64,000 bases of DNA from Shewanella jiangmenensis (lineage in GTDB: Bacteria > Pseudomonadota > Gammaproteobacteria > Enterobacterales > Shewanellaceae), in assembly GCF_018596335.1 (NCBI RefSeq), contig NZ_JAHEPS010000004.1:62001-126000 (forward strand). The letters run 5' to 3'. The stretch's first letter is position 1, and every line of letters begins with the position of its first letter. Shown one piece after another: positions 63,289 to 64,000 of the stretch. Under the pieces are notes generated by a model, which worked only from the letters and a program-made list of their open reading frames with translations, searched no databases and was not told where the DNA came from. The translations under genes were made by a program, and so were the position numbers.

Positions 63289-63317
63289 AAAAAAGCGCCG
63301 CGATGCGGCGCTTTTTT
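63289..63317. terminator. Rho-independent terminator after iutA, same stem as at 17589
   Basis: AAAAAAGCGCCGC pairs with GCGGCGCTTTTTT around GAT, with A and T runs on both sides, suiting the convergent acylase gene as well. The core stem-loop equals that at 17589-17611. Confidence 0.9.
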
Positions 63318-63341
63318 ATTGGCTGCGGTTTAGGCCTGCCG

Positions 63342-64000
63342 CTATTGAGGCATAAGCTCCAATTTATGCACGGCCTTACCGGGCAGCAGCGGCGTGGGCG
63401 TGTGGTTGGCGTAATCATCAAAGCCGAGGCGATAGAAAGGCGACAGCGGATGCTCCGACTGGCCGCCCGGCAGCATCAGAATGCCGTCCTGCTCGCGGCC
63501 GGGCTGCACCACAAAGCGCTGCGATGCACCGAAGGCGGCGGTTTGCACCGCAGGCTCGTGCTTGCCGCCAAATCCTGCAACCACAGGCATATCGAGCAGC
63601 GGCGACAGGAAAGGCATTTGCTTACTGAAAGGGTGCTGCACCTTAAGGGCGTTAACCTTACCCCAGTTCAGAGTGCTGATGTCGTCGCCCTTACCGTGCT
63701 CGGCCAGTAGCTTGGTGCGGCTGCCTAGGTACACATTTACCAGCAGCGCCTGCCAGTCGGCATTGCCGGCCGGCAGCCAGGCCGCTGGCTGTTGTTCAAG
63801 CAATTGCCAGGCGGCAACTTCGAGTGGGCCCTTAATGGTCGACAGGCTCAGGTCCTGCTTGGCAAGTTCGGTTTGCAGCGGCGCAAACAGTGTATCGAGC
63901 AGCGCCTCACGGAAACTGTGCACCAGTGAATAACCCACAGAATCGGCGCAGGCACAGGCGCCCCAGTTCTCCAGCGCTTTAATGTCGTCGGCAAATTCGT
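63342..64000 (-). CDS. Penicillin acylase family protein, C-terminal part (cut by window edge)
   Basis: The frame is open from the right edge of the window to the stop at 63342, giving about 219 C-terminal residues of a longer protein. The stretches SLSTIKGPLEVAAW, WGKVNALKVQHPF, MPVVAGFGGKHEP and LPGGQSEHPLSPFY are typical of the beta-subunit end of penicillin/acylhomoserine-lactone acylases (Ntn hydrolases). The nucleophile serine and signal peptide would lie outside the window. These enzymes can cleave beta-lactam side chains or quorum-sensing signals; the substrate cannot be read here. Confidence 0.85.
   Translation of the reverse strand, partial: EFADDIKALENWGACACADSVGYSLVHSFREALLDTLFAPLQTELAKQDLSLSTIKGPLEVAAWQLLEQQPAAWLPAGNADWQALLVNVYLGSRTKLLAEHGKGDDISTLNWGKVNALKVQHPFSKQMPFLSPLLDMPVVAGFGGKHEPAVQTAAFGASQRFVVQPGREQDGILMLPGGQSEHPLSPFYRLGFDDYANHTPTPLLPGKAVHKLELMPQ

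Overview
The window is 64 kb of gene-dense, fairly GC-rich gammaproteobacterial chromosome. The gene content fits a Shewanella-like marine bacterium: TorF-type porins, an OsmC-YcaO fusion, neighbouring prlC and gor, rsmJ and rlmJ, an IutA-type receptor and LemA. The genus is an inference from content and style; no marker gene such as rRNA is present. No tRNA, rRNA, CRISPR array, prophage or insertion sequence was seen.

Region 1 (1-17600) is a complete alginate biosynthesis and export locus: an AT-rich leader, then algD-algA-alg8-alg44-algK-algE-algI-algJ-algF-algX-algL-algG, twelve genes on the + strand with tiny gaps or overlaps. The gene set is that of Pseudomonas but the order differs: algA is second, algI-J-F come before algX-L, and algG is last. 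AlgD and AlgA make GDP-mannuronate. Alg8 with the PilZ protein Alg44 polymerises it under c-di-GMP control. AlgI/J/F/X acetylate it, AlgK/AlgE export it and AlgL clears periplasmic polymer. The terminal AlgG aligns with the C5-epimerase but appears to lack the catalytic D-P-H-D motif, so the polymer may be pure acetylated polymannuronate. Just downstream, beyond a convergent thioredoxin-like gene, lies a PAS-GGDEF diguanylate cyclase with intact active and inhibitory sites, a plausible local source of the c-di-GMP that Alg44 needs.

Region 2 (17600-27800) has two divergent ABC export-type modules flanking a YtrA-type GntR regulator. The - strand module is TAP-type hydrolase, ATPase, permease and two small membrane proteins; the + strand module is GntR, ATPase and permease. 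A long-chain acyl-CoA ligase and a 4HBT thioesterase follow.

Region 3 (27800-43650) is mixed housekeeping and accessory: an OsmC-YcaO fusion; a secreted SdrD_B-like protein with a GFWK motif; a MarR regulator facing a DMT exporter broken by a single-base frameshift; rsmJ and rlmJ; a LemA/DUF3137/lytic transglycosylase operon; an AbgT transporter; a chemoreceptor; a YaiI-family protein; and two small proteins.

Region 4 (43650-64000) has an RND efflux pair, two TorF-like outer membrane proteins, a Tag-like glycosylase, a divergent SDR/LysR pair, a GST, a thioesterase, prlC, an unknown Lys-rich protein, gor, a nupC-deoD nucleoside salvage operon, an iutA receptor behind a Fur-like box, and the 3' part of a penicillin acylase running off the right edge.

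Two sequence-level traits recur. Rho-independent terminators follow many genes. Short tandem repeats of 12-17 bp sit in many intergenic gaps, often at or just past stop codons.
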